NCBI GenBank assembly: GCA_035041965.1 | Contig: JAPYMA010000106.1 | Location: 16,333 to 80,332 of the forward strand | Source: Anisakis pegreffii | Lineage: Eukaryota; Nematoda; Chromadorea; Rhabditida; Anisakidae | Reading direction: 5' to 3' | Length of the DNA stretch: 64,000 nucleotides | Made by a program: the position numbers and the translations under genes | Shown: in pieces, positions 1 through 14,200 of the stretch | How positions within the stretch are numbered: position 1 is the stretch's first letter | How the letters are laid out: the number at the start of each line of letters is the position of its first letter | Notes under the pieces: generated by a model | Told to the model about the DNA's origin: nothing | The model's database searches: none | Seen by the model: only the letters and a program-made list of their open reading frames with translations

Positions 1-970
1 GACAAAGATATGTTTTTGTGAATCTAGTGCTTCTGCCAGATGGATGGGTATACAAACGTTCATATGTTACTGGACAAACTTGAGGATACGGTATGCTCGA
101 GGATGGGAAACCGCATTTCATTAGCCATATCTTCTCAAGGAAGCGAAATCGCTCAACAAAATATATGATTCTCTGAAAGCAGAGATTCTGAGCAATCGAA
201 TGGTGTAAAGATGTTCATATGTTACCGAGCAAACTTGATAATACCGCTACCTTGAAGATTGTAACGCCTTTACCGCTATAGTAATGTGTACAATTGATCT
301 GTGGAGATACAATGTACACGAATGAGCGCCTTTGCGCTAATTGAGATCGCTTTAGGAAAATAGCTATATCTCCTCAACTAAGCGAAATCTGTCGGCAAAA
401 TATGTGTTTTTCTGAATGCCTGATTCCGCTGGATGGAAATATGCAACGAAATTCATATGTTGCTGGGCAAAGCTGAGAGTACAGTAGGCTCCAAGATGGC
501 AACCCTTATGGAAATGCGAAAATAGCCATATCTCTTCATGTAATCATTATTGCTTGGTACAATATATGTTATTATGAAACCAGATGTTCTGAGGAATCGA
601 ATGAAGCAAACAAAAAACCTGAGAGTACGGTTACCTTCAAGATGGTAATCCCTATTGCGCAATATTAATGTATGCATTGATCTATAGTGATACAATGTAT
701 TGAATGAGCGCCTGTGCGCTCTTTGAGATAGCTTTAAAAACATAGCTACATTTCCTCATGTAAGGAGAACTGCTCAGCAAAATATATGATATTCTGAATC
801 CAGGGGTTCTGAGTAATCGAATGTTGTTGTGAATTTGATGTGTTACTGGGCAAAGCTGAGAACACCGGTAGTTTAAATATATGAATTCTTGTGGTGCTAT
901 AGCGCCACTGCGCTAGTTGAGGTAGCTGTATATCTGCTGATTTAGGCAGACCTGCTCGGCAAAACTTACG
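1..970. repeat. Degenerate tandem repeat array, unit about 160-240 bp
   Basis: At least four diverged copies lie head to tail, at about 121-360, 361-520, 521-740 and 741-950, with partial copies at both ends. Recurring landmarks are a CATATCTCCTCA-like start, a GGCAAAATATATG-like block, a TTCTGA block, an ACTGGGCAAA block and ATGAGCGCCT followed by TGCGCT. Spacing varies because the copies carry internal deletions. Short open frames inside it follow the repeat and do not look coding. The array may continue left of the window. Confidence 0.75.
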
Positions 971-983
971 TACAGTAGCTCTG

Positions 984-1126
984 AGGTTCAATGACTATAG
1001 TAACTAGCCACGCTCACAGTTAATGCAACGAGCAGGGGTACCTCTCTCGGGGTTAAATGACTGCGGTAACTAGCCATGCCCACAGTTAATGCAACCAGTA
1101 GAAGTCCTACTCGGGGTTAAACGACT
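984..1126. repeat. Short tandem repeat, unit 64-67 bp
   Basis: Two full copies (984-1050 and 1051-1114) and a partial third (1115-1126) share GGTTAAATGACT, GTAACTAGCCA, CACAGTTAATGCAAC and CTCGGGG. The array directly abuts the larger repeat on its left but is a different sequence. Confidence 0.8.
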
Positions 1127-2220
1127 ACTTTTTGATGTAGTACATTCAGAAGCCTGCTGCGAAATTCCGTTATTTTGAGAACACATTGGTCTAAAATATT
1201 AATATCAACGATTTTCTAAAGCCATCTCACGCAGTTGAGTGGCTCATTCCGATACATTGTGTCTGTATTGCTATCCAGCACGGATTCCTTTCAGTTGGTA
1301 TTAGTATGCATGTGACTTCTAGTGCACACTAGGTCAATACTCTTCAGTTTCGAGTACATATTTGCAATTCTTGATTGTATTCTATTTTTCACTTCAGGTA
1401 AATTGATTATATCCGTTATATGAATCCAAACTGTACCTAGTTGTTTATAGTGTTTATCATTAGCTTATTTCTCGTTGCACGGATCACAATTAGCTACAAG
1501 CATGATTGATTACTCAAACTGACTTAATTTCAGCTGAAATACTTCTTGTTGTTTCAGAAAGCAGTTGGTACAGATGCGGAAGTGGCTGTGGCAAAATGTC
1601 TTCATGCGCGCGATGGCTGACGCGTGTTGTGTGTGCGTTAGGCCACACCCCTGGCTTTTAGTGCATCACTCCCATCTCGTCTCAGCTCGTTACGTTATTT
1701 TACTCCAAAAAATTCCGCCCACTTCAAAGTGTATTTGGATTTCTGGCTTTGGGGCTCTTTTTTTTTTCCACACATCACTTGGAGTTGTATTTGTTGTTAA
1801 TTATTATTAGTGAGTTTTAAGAGTGTGCAAAGCATGGTGATATTGAAAACACTCTTCGATTTTTAAAAAATTCTATTGTTTAGCATAAGTAGTTGAATAT
1901 ATAAAGGTAGAGCAAAATGAGTTGGCAGTCCATTCATCCCCTAACAACCAGTCCGCTTGAGCTGTATTGATATGATCAACGAAAGGCATCTTGGCACGTT
2001 CGAAAACTTCGGCTCGTAATATGTCCTGCTACATCACTCATTCGGATGATATGAGCGATGGTCAGGTTCAGCATGTTTTGCACGTTCATCTCTGTTATCA
2101 TTTGCTGTAGAAAAAACCCGTTACGTTACTATTGTTCATGGAGCGTATGATTAGGGATAAACCTCCGTTGCTACCTCGCTTATTATGTCACCCGAATGTC
2201 AATATGAAATTTACAGGAAT
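1127..2220. other. Non-coding 5' flank of UBE2O
   Basis: I see no exon-like coding sequence here. The open frame at 1565-1810 begins with ATG but has no splice context or composition suggesting a gene. The promoter of the downstream UBE2O gene is presumably in this stretch, but no TATA box or other element can be assigned with confidence. Confidence 0.4.
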
Positions 2221-2233
2221 TTTGTTTTTACAG
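2221..2233 (+). promoter_or_regulatory. 3' splice site upstream of UBE2O start (candidate spliced-leader acceptor)
   Basis: A textbook nematode acceptor (TTTGTTTTTACAG) ends 63 bases before the UBE2O start codon. No convincing 5' UTR exon is visible upstream, so it could be a trans-splice site for a spliced leader or the end of an ordinary 5' UTR intron. Confidence 0.45.
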
Positions 2234-2296
2234 CATCATCAAATCAGTCTGAACGTTGAGTGGAATCGTGTGAAATATTGATTTATCGAATCAAGT

Positions 2297-5200
2297 ATGG
2301 ATGATTACGAATCAATGAACGTTGATGATCTTTCGAATATCAGTGTAAATCGTGTCGAACAAGATGATACTGTGGTGTATCTGGGTAAAGGTGCTAAACC
2401 CAAGCTTGGTGTTGTGAGTAAGGTATATTTAGTTCATTATAGACTTATATGCAAATAAGTATGATCATATATTCTTTATGTTTGGGCAGCACGGGGGAGG
2501 GGGCAGGGGTACGTGCCCACTCCCTTACCTGCAACTAAAAGGTGGGAGAAAAGGAAAAAGAAGAGGGAAAGAGAAGAGAAAAGAGAGGAGAAGTGAAAAG
2601 GAAGGGGAGGATGGAGAAGGAAGAAAAATACACGTAGAAAAATGAACCTAAAATTCAGCTAATGAACCTAAAATCTCTTTCCTCATCCATGGTTACGCTA
2701 CTTCACAAAGGTAAGTGCAACATATTGAATTGAACTCAAATGGCAAATCAGTTCTGATTCAAAAGAAGCAAAGGCTTATTGTTTGTGACTGATTCATGAA
2801 AATGTCAATGGAAAAAATTGGTTTCGAATTTGTGGATTATTTTTCGATGATCATATGTCACGTCAGGTATATCGTGGAAATATGGATGACAGTGGCGATA
2901 AAGGGAAGGAGGATGGAGTTGTTATTGATGTATTTCCTGGATCGGTTGGCTCTGTGGTTCGTAGTGAAGATGAGGTTAATTCTGTTTCATTATCTGTCCT
3001 TCAATTTTTCTTCAAATGATTATGACTGCAGAAGTTAAAAGTCTCTTGAAATAAAGTTGTAATATATATCATGAACGATCAAATCCGTTATATTGTCCTA
3101 TTAAATGTGACTTTTGAGCTTTTCAATATGTGCAACTTACTTTATGAAGATAACAAAGAAAACGTTTCCGAGATTTTGTTACCTATATCACATCTGTTTC
3201 GTTGAATGTACCTTTCAGCTCTTAAAACTTCACCAAATAGTAGGAAGTTTTTCAGATTTACGTAGCAGATCGGGGTTTCTCACTGTCGGAATCCGTCGTT
3301 AGAATCAGTAACCCGAAGCAGGTGGGATTCGTTCGGAAGATTCACGTGAAAGCTGATGTTATTGTTTTGCCTGAGCGCAAGTTTGTTTTTGTCTTTGTTC
3401 TTACAATTCCGACGTTTTCTTGCTACGAATTTATTTCTCGGATAGTTTATGTATTCAGCTGCTTCATCTCAGGTTTTTAAACAGACTTCACGTAATCAGT
3501 ATCATAAAAAGTGGAGATCAGCAGTTGGCTTTAAACTAACATCGATTGGTTTCAAACAAATTCACATTCGATCTTAATTTCATTGTTCGTTGACATTGTT
3601 AACGGTTTTTAAAGTTATCCTAGATTATTTATTCTCTTTTCACAAACTCGTCATGAAAATTCGGCCTCAGTTAATGTATATTTCAGAATCGTCGCACAGA
3701 ACGTTGATCTAAGTACCGCAAAATTCATCGAACCCTTCGCCTCTGGTGGTCAAAACTTTCTTCTGTTCGACGATTGGATTGGGACGGCGTTGAAATCTGT
3801 TTTCGAATTGACTGTCGTCTTCAGAAATTGCTATCGGTAAACTGTCATATGTCATTGAATGGGATGCTATCACTCTAGTTAACCAGAAGCGACTTCAACC
3901 TGAACTGGTTTATTTCGATGAATGAATGATGACGGTTGAATAACATTCTGAATGCATTCAGATGCAAAATCAAAGATAATGTTGATTCCGGGATTCTGTA
4001 TCGACGCAAGGATTATGGTGTTGGAAGACAGTGGGTACCTGGCGAGACGGTTATGATCTCCACCTCGTATGTCCTTTCAAACAAGGTGTCGTCTACATGA
4101 TTACTTTCACTGTCCATTTTAAATATCGCTTCGAATACGTTCAATTTTAATAATATTCTAATGTAAGTGCGATTATTGTAACGCATATAAAATATATTTA
4201 CATCAATATAATCAGCTTCATGGCAAGGCTTTCAAAGTAGATCTTTTTTTTGTAATTCCTTGCATAGATTATCGTTAGCTTGTCCATAAAGAACGCGTAT
4301 TTTGAGGCTGAATGGGAAACAGAAATGCCGTCGTGTTTGGTGAAACGAAAAACGAGAGGATATTCGCATCATACACCATTTGTTATTGAAAAGGTTTATT
4401 TTCGCACATCGTCGATTATTTTCATCCGTATTTCGTTTTGATTTCATCGGTTTATGAGGAAAATTTTAGATTGATTCATTCAGTTTTGCATATTTTGTCA
4501 ATTCGAAGGTTCGACGACATTCCATTCATAAAGCAAATTTTTAGGTATCTTTGTATGCGGTGAAAGTTCGTTGGTTAACAACGCCGTCAGCATCAATAGA
4601 ACCACCACCCGAACGCATAACCAAACCAGATGTTGAAAGGTGAATTCATTCGTTGGTTTCATTTCCGTGTTTTGATTTTTGAAAATTAGTTTCAGGAAAT
4701 ATGAGTTGATCATGCATCGGTTACATTCCACAAGCCATAAGTAAGCAAATTCTAAGCCAAAAAACCACTTGATATAATAGTTCACTGCGGTTGTAAGAAT
4801 TCCTTAATGCTGTTGAACAGATGCGCACTGATATTTTTACTTCGCCATCAGAAAGCGAATTAGGAAGACTCAAATAACAGTGCATAAAACCCATTTTTGC
4901 GTTGAAAACGTTTATCTGAACGAGAAAATCGACATTTTAAATCATTGTTCAAGCTTAATTTGAAAAGATTTAGGAAACGTGGATGTTTAAGATGAATAGT
5001 GATTGTTTGAAAAATCCATAGTATAATGTGGTTAAACGCAATTTTCTCTCATCACGTTGCATTTTTACAGAATAATAAAACTTGATACACTTGAATATAC
5101 ACAAGCGTTATGTGGTGATCGAATGAAAATGAAACCGGATGATAGGGTGACGGTTATGCGCAAAAACGACTGGGAAAAGGTTCTGGCTGAGGAGCTCATT

Positions 5201-8200
5201 GAAAAACTTCCCGAACAAGTAAATTCGTTCAGATGATTGATTCATCATTATGAACCTATTTGTTATTATATTATTTTATGTTATAACTGTTATTGTAATA
5301 TTATTCTGAATTTATTTTTTTACAATATCATACCACTTGGAAAATTTCTTCATTTATTCCTCTTTCGATTGCAGGCCTTCAAAGGTAGACGTCGTCGTAT
5401 GAAGAAATTCTTAAGTTCAAGTAGTTCATCATCAAGCTGTAGCACGAGAACGTCAACGAATTCAGTGCCTCTCAAAAAAAGACCGTCAACATCATTTCTT
5501 TCCAGTACACATGATCAGGGAATTGGTTCGATTCGATTTGTTCGATTGCTTGTTCATTTCAATCTTCTTTTCAGTTGATCGTTGGGATATGCGTTGTTCC
5601 ATTTTATAGCATCAGTTCATAATGACTGCTTGAGAAATTGTGATGCAATGCAAGTGAGATTAATCGTTCAGACTGATCTCTCAGTTTAATCAGCTTTTTC
5701 AGCGTTATAGTTGACATAATAATGTGTTCATTTGAATAGTTTAGATTCGATGAAAGAGAGCGTTTTCAATTAATTTCAGAATCAACAGAAGGAGATAGAT
5801 ACAACGATGTTGATGACGAAAACAGTAGTAAGTTAGGTGCTGAATCACCTAAAGCATCGTCTAATAGTGCGTCTGGTTACGATAATAATATTAATGGCGA
5901 TAGTGGTAATAATGTAGCGACTAATAATAATGATGAGGAATGTGATATGGTGTGTGATAATGACGAGGTTACCGCTAACGATACATCACGATCGCTCAAC
6001 GATAATTGTAATGACACTCAGCCTGCCGCCGCGGTCAATCCACATCAATCGTTCGTTTTTCAGTCAATTCAATTGTTTTTAAATGCGACCTTTTGGATAG
6101 CTGAACCAATATTTTGGTAGTCCTTGTCCTCCAGCAAAATGTACGTATTCGTAAAATCACTAATTAGTTCTTTCGTTATCCATTTTCATGTATTATTTTG
6201 ATGAGAAGTCATGTGCCATAGTATTATTCATGTTTCAAGACAACTTCTGTTGAAAATGGAAGTCGGAGCAGAAGTTGAAGTATCGAGCACTTCGCCTAAG
6301 TCACCTGCTGTTGACCATCTTTCTCCGCTGCGTTTCGTCAAAAAGAATAAACCGACCACTTTTAATATTCGTCAAATACGTAGGAATAAGTTAGTTCATT
6401 GTCAATATTGTTTTAGTACAGCTATTAATTCTAATGTTTTCAATTTTATTTACTCGTAAGTTGACTTTATTGTTGCAAAATTTGAAACGAAAACTGTGAT
6501 ACTGCAGACAAAATCGTGCAATGAAACGTAAAGCTGCACGTTCACGTATTCAACTGGATATGCGTAGTTGTTTGGGCGAGGAGTTTTACGGTGATATCAT
6601 GCGCACATACTCAACGGTGGATGTGGTTTGGATGGACGGCACTATTGAGAACAACGTGCGTGGCATTGATCTGGTGCCTTACGAACTAGATCTTGACCAT
6701 CACGATGATGTACCTGGGACTATTGTTGCCAGAAAAATTAATGCTGAAAAAGGTGTTAGCCTTACTGTTGTTGATGATTGTTTTTACCAATATGCATATC
6801 GTTCGGATCGATATTGCTTCTCACAATTATTATCTACTAGAATCATTTGTGGGGCGTTTTATAAAAGATGCTATTGATTTTTGACATTTATTGCTTCTTT
6901 CTTGTTGTTTCCTTATTAAAATTGATTCTAACGAATGCAATTAATTTTAGAAGGCGAATACGGTATTGTAATATCGGCAGATACTGAGAAGCGATTAGCA
7001 ACAGTGCAGTGGTATTTGTATGACTGGAAGCGACCAAATTCAGAACCGGTGGCAACAGAGAGAGAATTATGTTCGTTATTCGATTTGATGCTTCATCCAA
7101 CCTATCAGGGGTAAGTATCTGTGTATTTCACAATATTGTTTCACTCTTCATGTTTTCCAATCAGTCAAGCTATATTTATTTATATAAGCATTTGAAATAT
7201 AACTGTAATTACATTCTTAGAAAACTGTGCGTTTGTTTATGCAGTATTAATAATACTGTTGTTGATTATAGTTAGAATAAGAATAATAGCAGTCTTCATC
7301 CGTGTGGAGAAAAATTCTTATCATTGTTAATAATAACAATCTTCCATCTTAAAGTAATGAATGAGTTGTGATCTGAATGAATAGGAAATATGCACTATTG
7401 AAAGTCTGAATGAAAAATGCTGAAACCATGTTAGTAATGATGTCTGTCGATCGAATGAAGTTATCTTCATTCTTTTGTTGTTTTTTATATCCAATATCCT
7501 ATACGTAGAGCTTTTATTTATCTCATGTGGCTTGTAAATGCATTCTTTTTTTGGAAGGGAATGGATAATGAATGATGTTTGCAGTCTGTGGTGGGGAAGT
7601 CTTTGCCTGAGGACTTCGAAGGAATCGTCGGACGTACGAAGTCTTATTGGACAGTTGATTACAACGAATGAAAATGGAAAAAATGTCTGTTCATCTTTTC
7701 ATTTACTCATTTATTCGATCCAAATTCTCAGAATATTCCTTTTAATATTCGCCATTCTCTATGTTATTTCTGCTGATCGTTTTTGCTATCATCAACATTT
7801 CCATAGATTAATAACTTTGTTGCTCCATGAAGTTAGATTCAGTCGGAAAAAGAGAAAAACTGAAGATTTGTATGGAAAAATACTGATTGAATAAATCACT
7901 TGAAGGAAAGCTCTGTTTTTTCTTATTTACAGTTGTGAATGAAATGATATAGGAGGAGAACTGAATCAATATAGTGATGAAAAACTGAGTTTTTTATTTA
8001 ATTTTAGACTGTTGCATGGTTCAATGGAATAACAGAAGAAGTTTGGCCAATTGAAATAACAATGTAAGTGTTTTTAGTCTGAAATAAGTGCCTTCAACGG
8101 TTTTCACTTTAGCAATGCTGCATTCAATTCTATAACGGAAACATTTTCAGTTGTTAAATTCTCCAAAGTTACCCATCGAAAATTCCATTGATTCATCCGA

Positions 8201-11200
8201 TCAATTTTTGCATTCTCAAACATTTTTCTCCAATTTTACTGTTTCTTGTTCAATTTTATATTTGCAATTAGTCGTTTCTTTTTTGTCATTCTTTATCGAT
8301 GGAAATTTTTTGCATTCATCTACGGTATATTATTCTAATTTCGTTCATTCCAAACTATTGTTGGATCTTGTACTTTGAATTTTGAAAACTCAATCAGATA
8401 ATGAATTGAACAAGAATGATTGCGATTCGACTATCGATATTGCAAATAATATTGCAAAAGTTAAGATTGGTGACGAATGAAGAAATGGATATGCATTTCG
8501 ATGAGGATGGCACTGATTCAGAAGATGATGAAACCTGGAATAGCATCGACTCGAATGATGACGAATCTGACATTGATGTATTGTTTCAGTTGTTGTTTCT
8601 TTATTTATCCAGTAATGAGTTTATCAATATCAAAGTGGTAATCGTTTATGAGTCATTTATTCATTTGGGAATACGTTATCGATTCTTCAGTATTTTCGTG
8701 CAACTTTTCATATTTTTTCTCTGGATATGGTTGTTGAATGGGTTATTTGCTTGAATGACTCGAACATAGGTGATCAATGACCCAACGCTGGCATCGTCGG
8801 GTTTGTCGTTATCGATCACGATCACTGAAACTGCAGCGAATGATCACGATTTGTTCTCAATGAATGGAAGAATTCTCATTCCTCAAGAGTTAGTTACTTA
8901 TGTTACTACCATTAACAACTGATAAAAACTGTAATCGAACAGATCATGTTGGCTTTACTCTTAACGCTTTTGCATTGGATGCAGTTTCGTGCAATGTGTA
9001 TTTGTTATCAGTTGAAAGCACCGTCGTGCTCACTCATATTGTTCAAAGTGACTTCTTTTGCAGCGTTCTGAAAGTAAAGATCAGCGGCGATGAAGCGATA
9101 CATGTAAGTTTGAACTGGATGTGATTGATAAACTCGATGAATTTTTATTCAGCTATTCATCAGTGCCTTTGTTTTTTCAGTCGGTTGTTACTTCACAAAA
9201 AATTGTAGTCCATTTATCTTCTAACAAAATCTCTATGTTATACTCGTATGAATTTATTTACATTTGAGCTCATTTGTTGATTGTTTCGGCAGTACTTTAT
9301 TGCTTTTAATCATTGAATTTCAATTTTTGTTGATGAATCTTCCATCCAACGAAATCGTTTAACAAGAATGTCGCTTTTCGAGACGATTACGAGTGACCGT
9401 TAATGACTAGTTATTCCATATGGTACTTTTGAAATTTGCAACGAAACGAACATTGAAAACCAGAATTTTTTTGTTTTTGAACTTTGTACTATCGTATTAC
9501 AAGTAACATATAGATCACTGCTGGATCGATGGAAGTATTCGCGTATAGTTATTAATTTCAGTCGAAAATCTTAGAAGACGATTTGCAGTCGCCATCCGAG
9601 GGTTGGTTGAAAACAATCAAAGGGCAGGCGCTCAACTTGAGTGAAATTCTAGCCATATTAAAAGAAACGAAAATCGAATTCGAGAAGAAGAATTCGATTG
9701 ATAGCCGTGAGGTTATGGCACGGATTAATTTTATTGTAGTTTGGTTCGTTTGCTTTAGCTGCACGTTCATTCTTTTATTATCAATTGAACTAGCATAAAT
9801 TTTTTGTTGGCAAAATCAAGCTTTTGGAACGTTATCAGTGTAAAGAAATATAACTGAATGGCTTTGATCTGTGCATATTCGATGATATTTTCACTGATTA
9901 TTAAAGAAGTGTTTATTTTTCAGTTGAAATTAGGATTTATGTCCAGGTGGCACTAGCTCCGTGATGTTCATTGTTTAGGAAACACCTTTGAGAGTATCAG
10001 TTATGAGTGTAATTTGATAATAATGACCTAAGATGACTGTTACAGCCTCAAAAATTCAACGTTGGCGTTACACTACACTATGAACGAGTTCTTCTTCACC
10101 TACATAGAAGAACGCATTGAACGTCTGAAATTAGATAACGATGACGAAAGGTTCTTCCTTTAATACCCTCTTTCTCTTTCTGTAATTTATTCAGTCTGCT
10201 GCCAGAAAAATCCGTAGTTCAACAGCTGTGATTATAATAATTTTACGTTGAAGTAATACAATTCCTTGCGGACAAGTAACATTTTTTCACTGTCATTATC
10301 GTTACTAAATGAACATTTGTCTTGTAATCCGTTATTGATTCAGTCGAGCGAAAGCCTCATTGCAATATATGATCGGGTCATTTGAGGAAATGACCGCCGA
10401 CGAGAACTGCAAATTGGTTCTTGATGAGGATCACAAGTTAGTTGAGAGATTTTGCTATCTTTCGTTGATACATCCATTCACCTTATAAGTTCATTTGTAA
10501 TTTCTTTGATTCTTGTTAACGATTACTTGTTTTGAGTGGAAAGAAGAGTTTTCGTCACGGAAACACGTTCCACATGTAATATTCAAATTACATTTTGGAG
10601 GATCTGAAATGAGAAAAAAGAAATTTAGATATAAGCTACAAAAAAATCAGTGCAGCTTTCACATCTTTATGGCACCCTAATATTGCAACTTTTTATAGGT
10701 CTCCATCACTTACGATCAATCAGAAACAATTTTCGTTCTCAGCAGGCATGCTTTTCTTCGAGAAACTTTTCAATGATTGGATTGTTGAGCTGCGTTCACT
10801 ATTCGATTCAGTCAGCGATCCATCTATTACTTTAGACTGCAATAAACAACCATCTTTCTTCCGTGCATTCGACTTTCTTCAGTGTGAGTCGTTTTTTTTC
10901 ACTTTTGATATTTGAAGTTGAGCCACTGAATAGAATGGTTCATGATCACATCTATGCCAGCGATGATTCAATTCTTTATTTTTTGAAGATGCTTATGTGT
11001 TTCTAGGTTCACCATTCAAATTGACATGGGATGATGACAACACGGGTGAACAAGCTGACGCATCAGAAACGTCTAAGAACAAAAAGGAGACTGTAGCAGA
11101 AGACACATTGAAAACTGATATCTCTAAGGGAGATTCGGAAAAGTCAAAAGTGAAAGATAACGAGGACGACAAAAATAACCGCGATAACGCTAGTCAGGTT

Positions 11201-14200
11201 GTTTGCTTTTGTTCATATAACTTATTGACACGGCCGGCTTTTCGTATACAGATAATAATCAGTTTTGTTCGCATAAACCAAAAGTTTTGAATTTCAGAAT
11301 AAAAAATTATCGTTCGAGTGTCATATGTTAGTGGATTCGTTCGATTTCGTCGATAATATAATGCCACAGCTGGAAGCGAGTTGGACAGATCTGGATATAA
11401 ATATGATTAAGGAAACCTTAAATCAATTTATTGGTGAATTCTTGTCGACTGAAGCTGAAGAACACAGTATTGATGATAAGACGGATGATCAATCAAGGAA
11501 TAGTGTGGGAAAAGAAGATGCGGTAAAGGTGAGTCCAAGCAATGATTTCGATAGAATACAGGGATGCGTTGTGGAATCACTGACATTTCTCATCAAATTT
11601 TGTAATTATTTTATGAGAGTTCATAATTTTATCTGTGTGATTTGATAATATTCTGATATCATTTACATTTTTCGTTGTACACTGATTGTTATTCTGCATT
11701 GATATCGTGTTAACGGGTTGTCAAGAGAAAGTAGACTTCAATCGTGAACTGCTCGTTCAACCTAATCAGCTTAAGAAGCTTTAATAATTTTATGCGAATG
11801 AGAAGTTTCAAAGAAAAACAACAAATTCCCCATCATTTAGCCGCAATCTTTTCTCATTAGATAACTGTGGGTCCACCCATAGAAACATATTTGTTATAAG
11901 TAAATTATAAGTGATTAATAATTAGTAAAGTTATAAGTAAAGTAAACCTTTTGCTTCATTTTCTATTGATTTTAGAAGTATGCTGTCGATGATGAGGACG
12001 ACAATAAGACCGAGTCAGTCATACCAAACTTTAACGAACTCAGCAAAAAAGAGGACAAAATGATGTATTCAATAGCGTCTGCGTTATCGACATATCTCCT
12101 AACACTTCTCCACAATATTCTGTGCTCTTCGAATGAAAATCCTTTCTTTGCTTCATATGGACACGTTGAGTCTAGTCAGTTTTTTCATTTCGTTGGTATC
12201 GAGACAATTCATTCAGTTTTGTGTATAATGGATGTTTTGATAATTAGATGAACTGAATTCAGTCAAATATTGAAACTATTCGATGTATCAATGAATCAGT
12301 TGCACTTTTGTGATTCTGAGCTTTGTTAATGCATGGAGGGTAGAAGTTATCAAACCAAGCTCAACAACATTTGAATTTAATATTTAATTTGCTCATTCAA
12401 CTGTTTAAGATTTCCGTAGGATTCTCCATTGCTACTACAGCGCGAAGACTGATGAATTACTCGAAAAAGAGGTGACTTTATTGCATTTTCACTACATATC
12501 TATTTATTTGTTCAAGTCATTTGTTTTTAGCTTGTGCCTTATTTTGTGTATTTTATTATTCAGTTATTCCGTCGTTTGATTCTGTTGTTATTCGTACTGA
12601 AAACTTTTGATGCGCTCAACCGGCGGGATGTGTTTTTCTGAAAAATTTGGTGTATTTAAAGTGCTTGAAAGATTCATAGCATTAATTCAAAATTAATCGT
12701 TGTTGTAATCTGCCACACAATTACAGAACCGCTCTAATGTAATAGTTTGCTCAATATTTGTTGTTACGACAAAATGTTGTTCATTAATTGTTGTTTATGG
12801 AAATGCGCATGCCGTTGAATCTTTCAGAGATTCAGCCTTTCGAAGCTCAAATGCATTGAATGTTTTCAGAAAGGAAAATCGCGAATTTGTTGGGATAATG
12901 TAATGGAGCGTATCGTTGAAAAGTGGTATATGGAATCGATGAATTTCACTAATTTACTTAAGGCAGCACTGAAGAAATACTTTAAACAAATAACAAATCG
13001 AATCAAATTGGTTTCGACTGAAGCGTCGGGAACAGATTCATTGCCGAGTGCTGTCACTAACTCAGAAGACAATAACACCGAAACAGCTGATGTTGAAATG
13101 GAAGGAGATGAAAATGAACGGAAGCCATCCGTAATTTGTTTCATCTTTCATGTATTCACTCGAAAACAACTCATTGAACATTGTCTAATTGATGCATATT
13201 CGGTGATTGTAGTGGTGTGTTCTTGCAGGATCATATAAAGGTGAATAAAGAAGAGACTGAAGTGGATGATGACGCGACAAACGATCGTGTGCCATTATCG
13301 TCGTCATTGACGATTAATAAGGATCGTAGTCGTAGATTTCCTGCACTTGATTTCATTAATGAAGCACCGAGTGCGTTTTTTCGTTGATTGATTGAGTGTT
13401 TCCATTTTCAAATCATTTTTATCATCATTATTGTTCGCTAATGATCACGGAAACCGGCATTGTGTATGATTTACTGTTTATTTCGAGCCCAATTTGCATA
13501 ACTGTGTGAATAATAAGTTACGTGAAATGTTTCAGTGGAGTCAACTAGCATCCTTTTTGTAACGAAATACTGTTCTAACGAAATATGTTTCAGGTACACA
13601 TGCGTTCCATTCAAAATCATTATGTGCCGATCGTCAGTTTGCGCGTTGCGTACACAAAGAACTCGATTTACTTTCTAAACATTTACCTGATGGTATTTTC
13701 GTTCGAGCGTTTGAAGATAGGTTAGTTGAAGATCACTCATTCGCTACATCTCTTTTTTTTCGCTTTCTTTATTCGGTGCTTGTCACAGCTGACAAAAATT
13801 GTTCATGGATGGATTGAAAATGGAATTTATTTTGAATTTATGTTGTACATTCGTTTCGTTATCACCACTGCTGTATGGGCACCTTTCCTGATGCAGCATC
13901 TTCCGTTTTTGTGGGTTCCGAATAGACGACCCATATAATAGTGATGAAGTGATGAGCTTGTAGGTTAGATTTGTTGTCATTAGTGATAATCGGCCCTCGA
14001 AGTACGCCATTCGAAGACGTCCCTCTCTTCTTCGATGTTCATCTACCGGCCACGTACCCAGCCGAACCACCACTTGTTCACTATTGGGCATTCTCACAAG
14101 AACAGCTCAACCCAAATCTTTATCAGACTGGCAAAATTTGTATCAGTCTCTTGGGTACGTGGAATGGAAAGGTGATTCTTTTTTTCGTTTTTCATATTTT

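Noticed and set aside
7583..7670. A protein-like alternative frame in UBE2O exon 14
   Set aside because: It breaks phase with exon 13; the chosen frame matches the family around [14 protein letters not shown] and joins both neighbours in phase.
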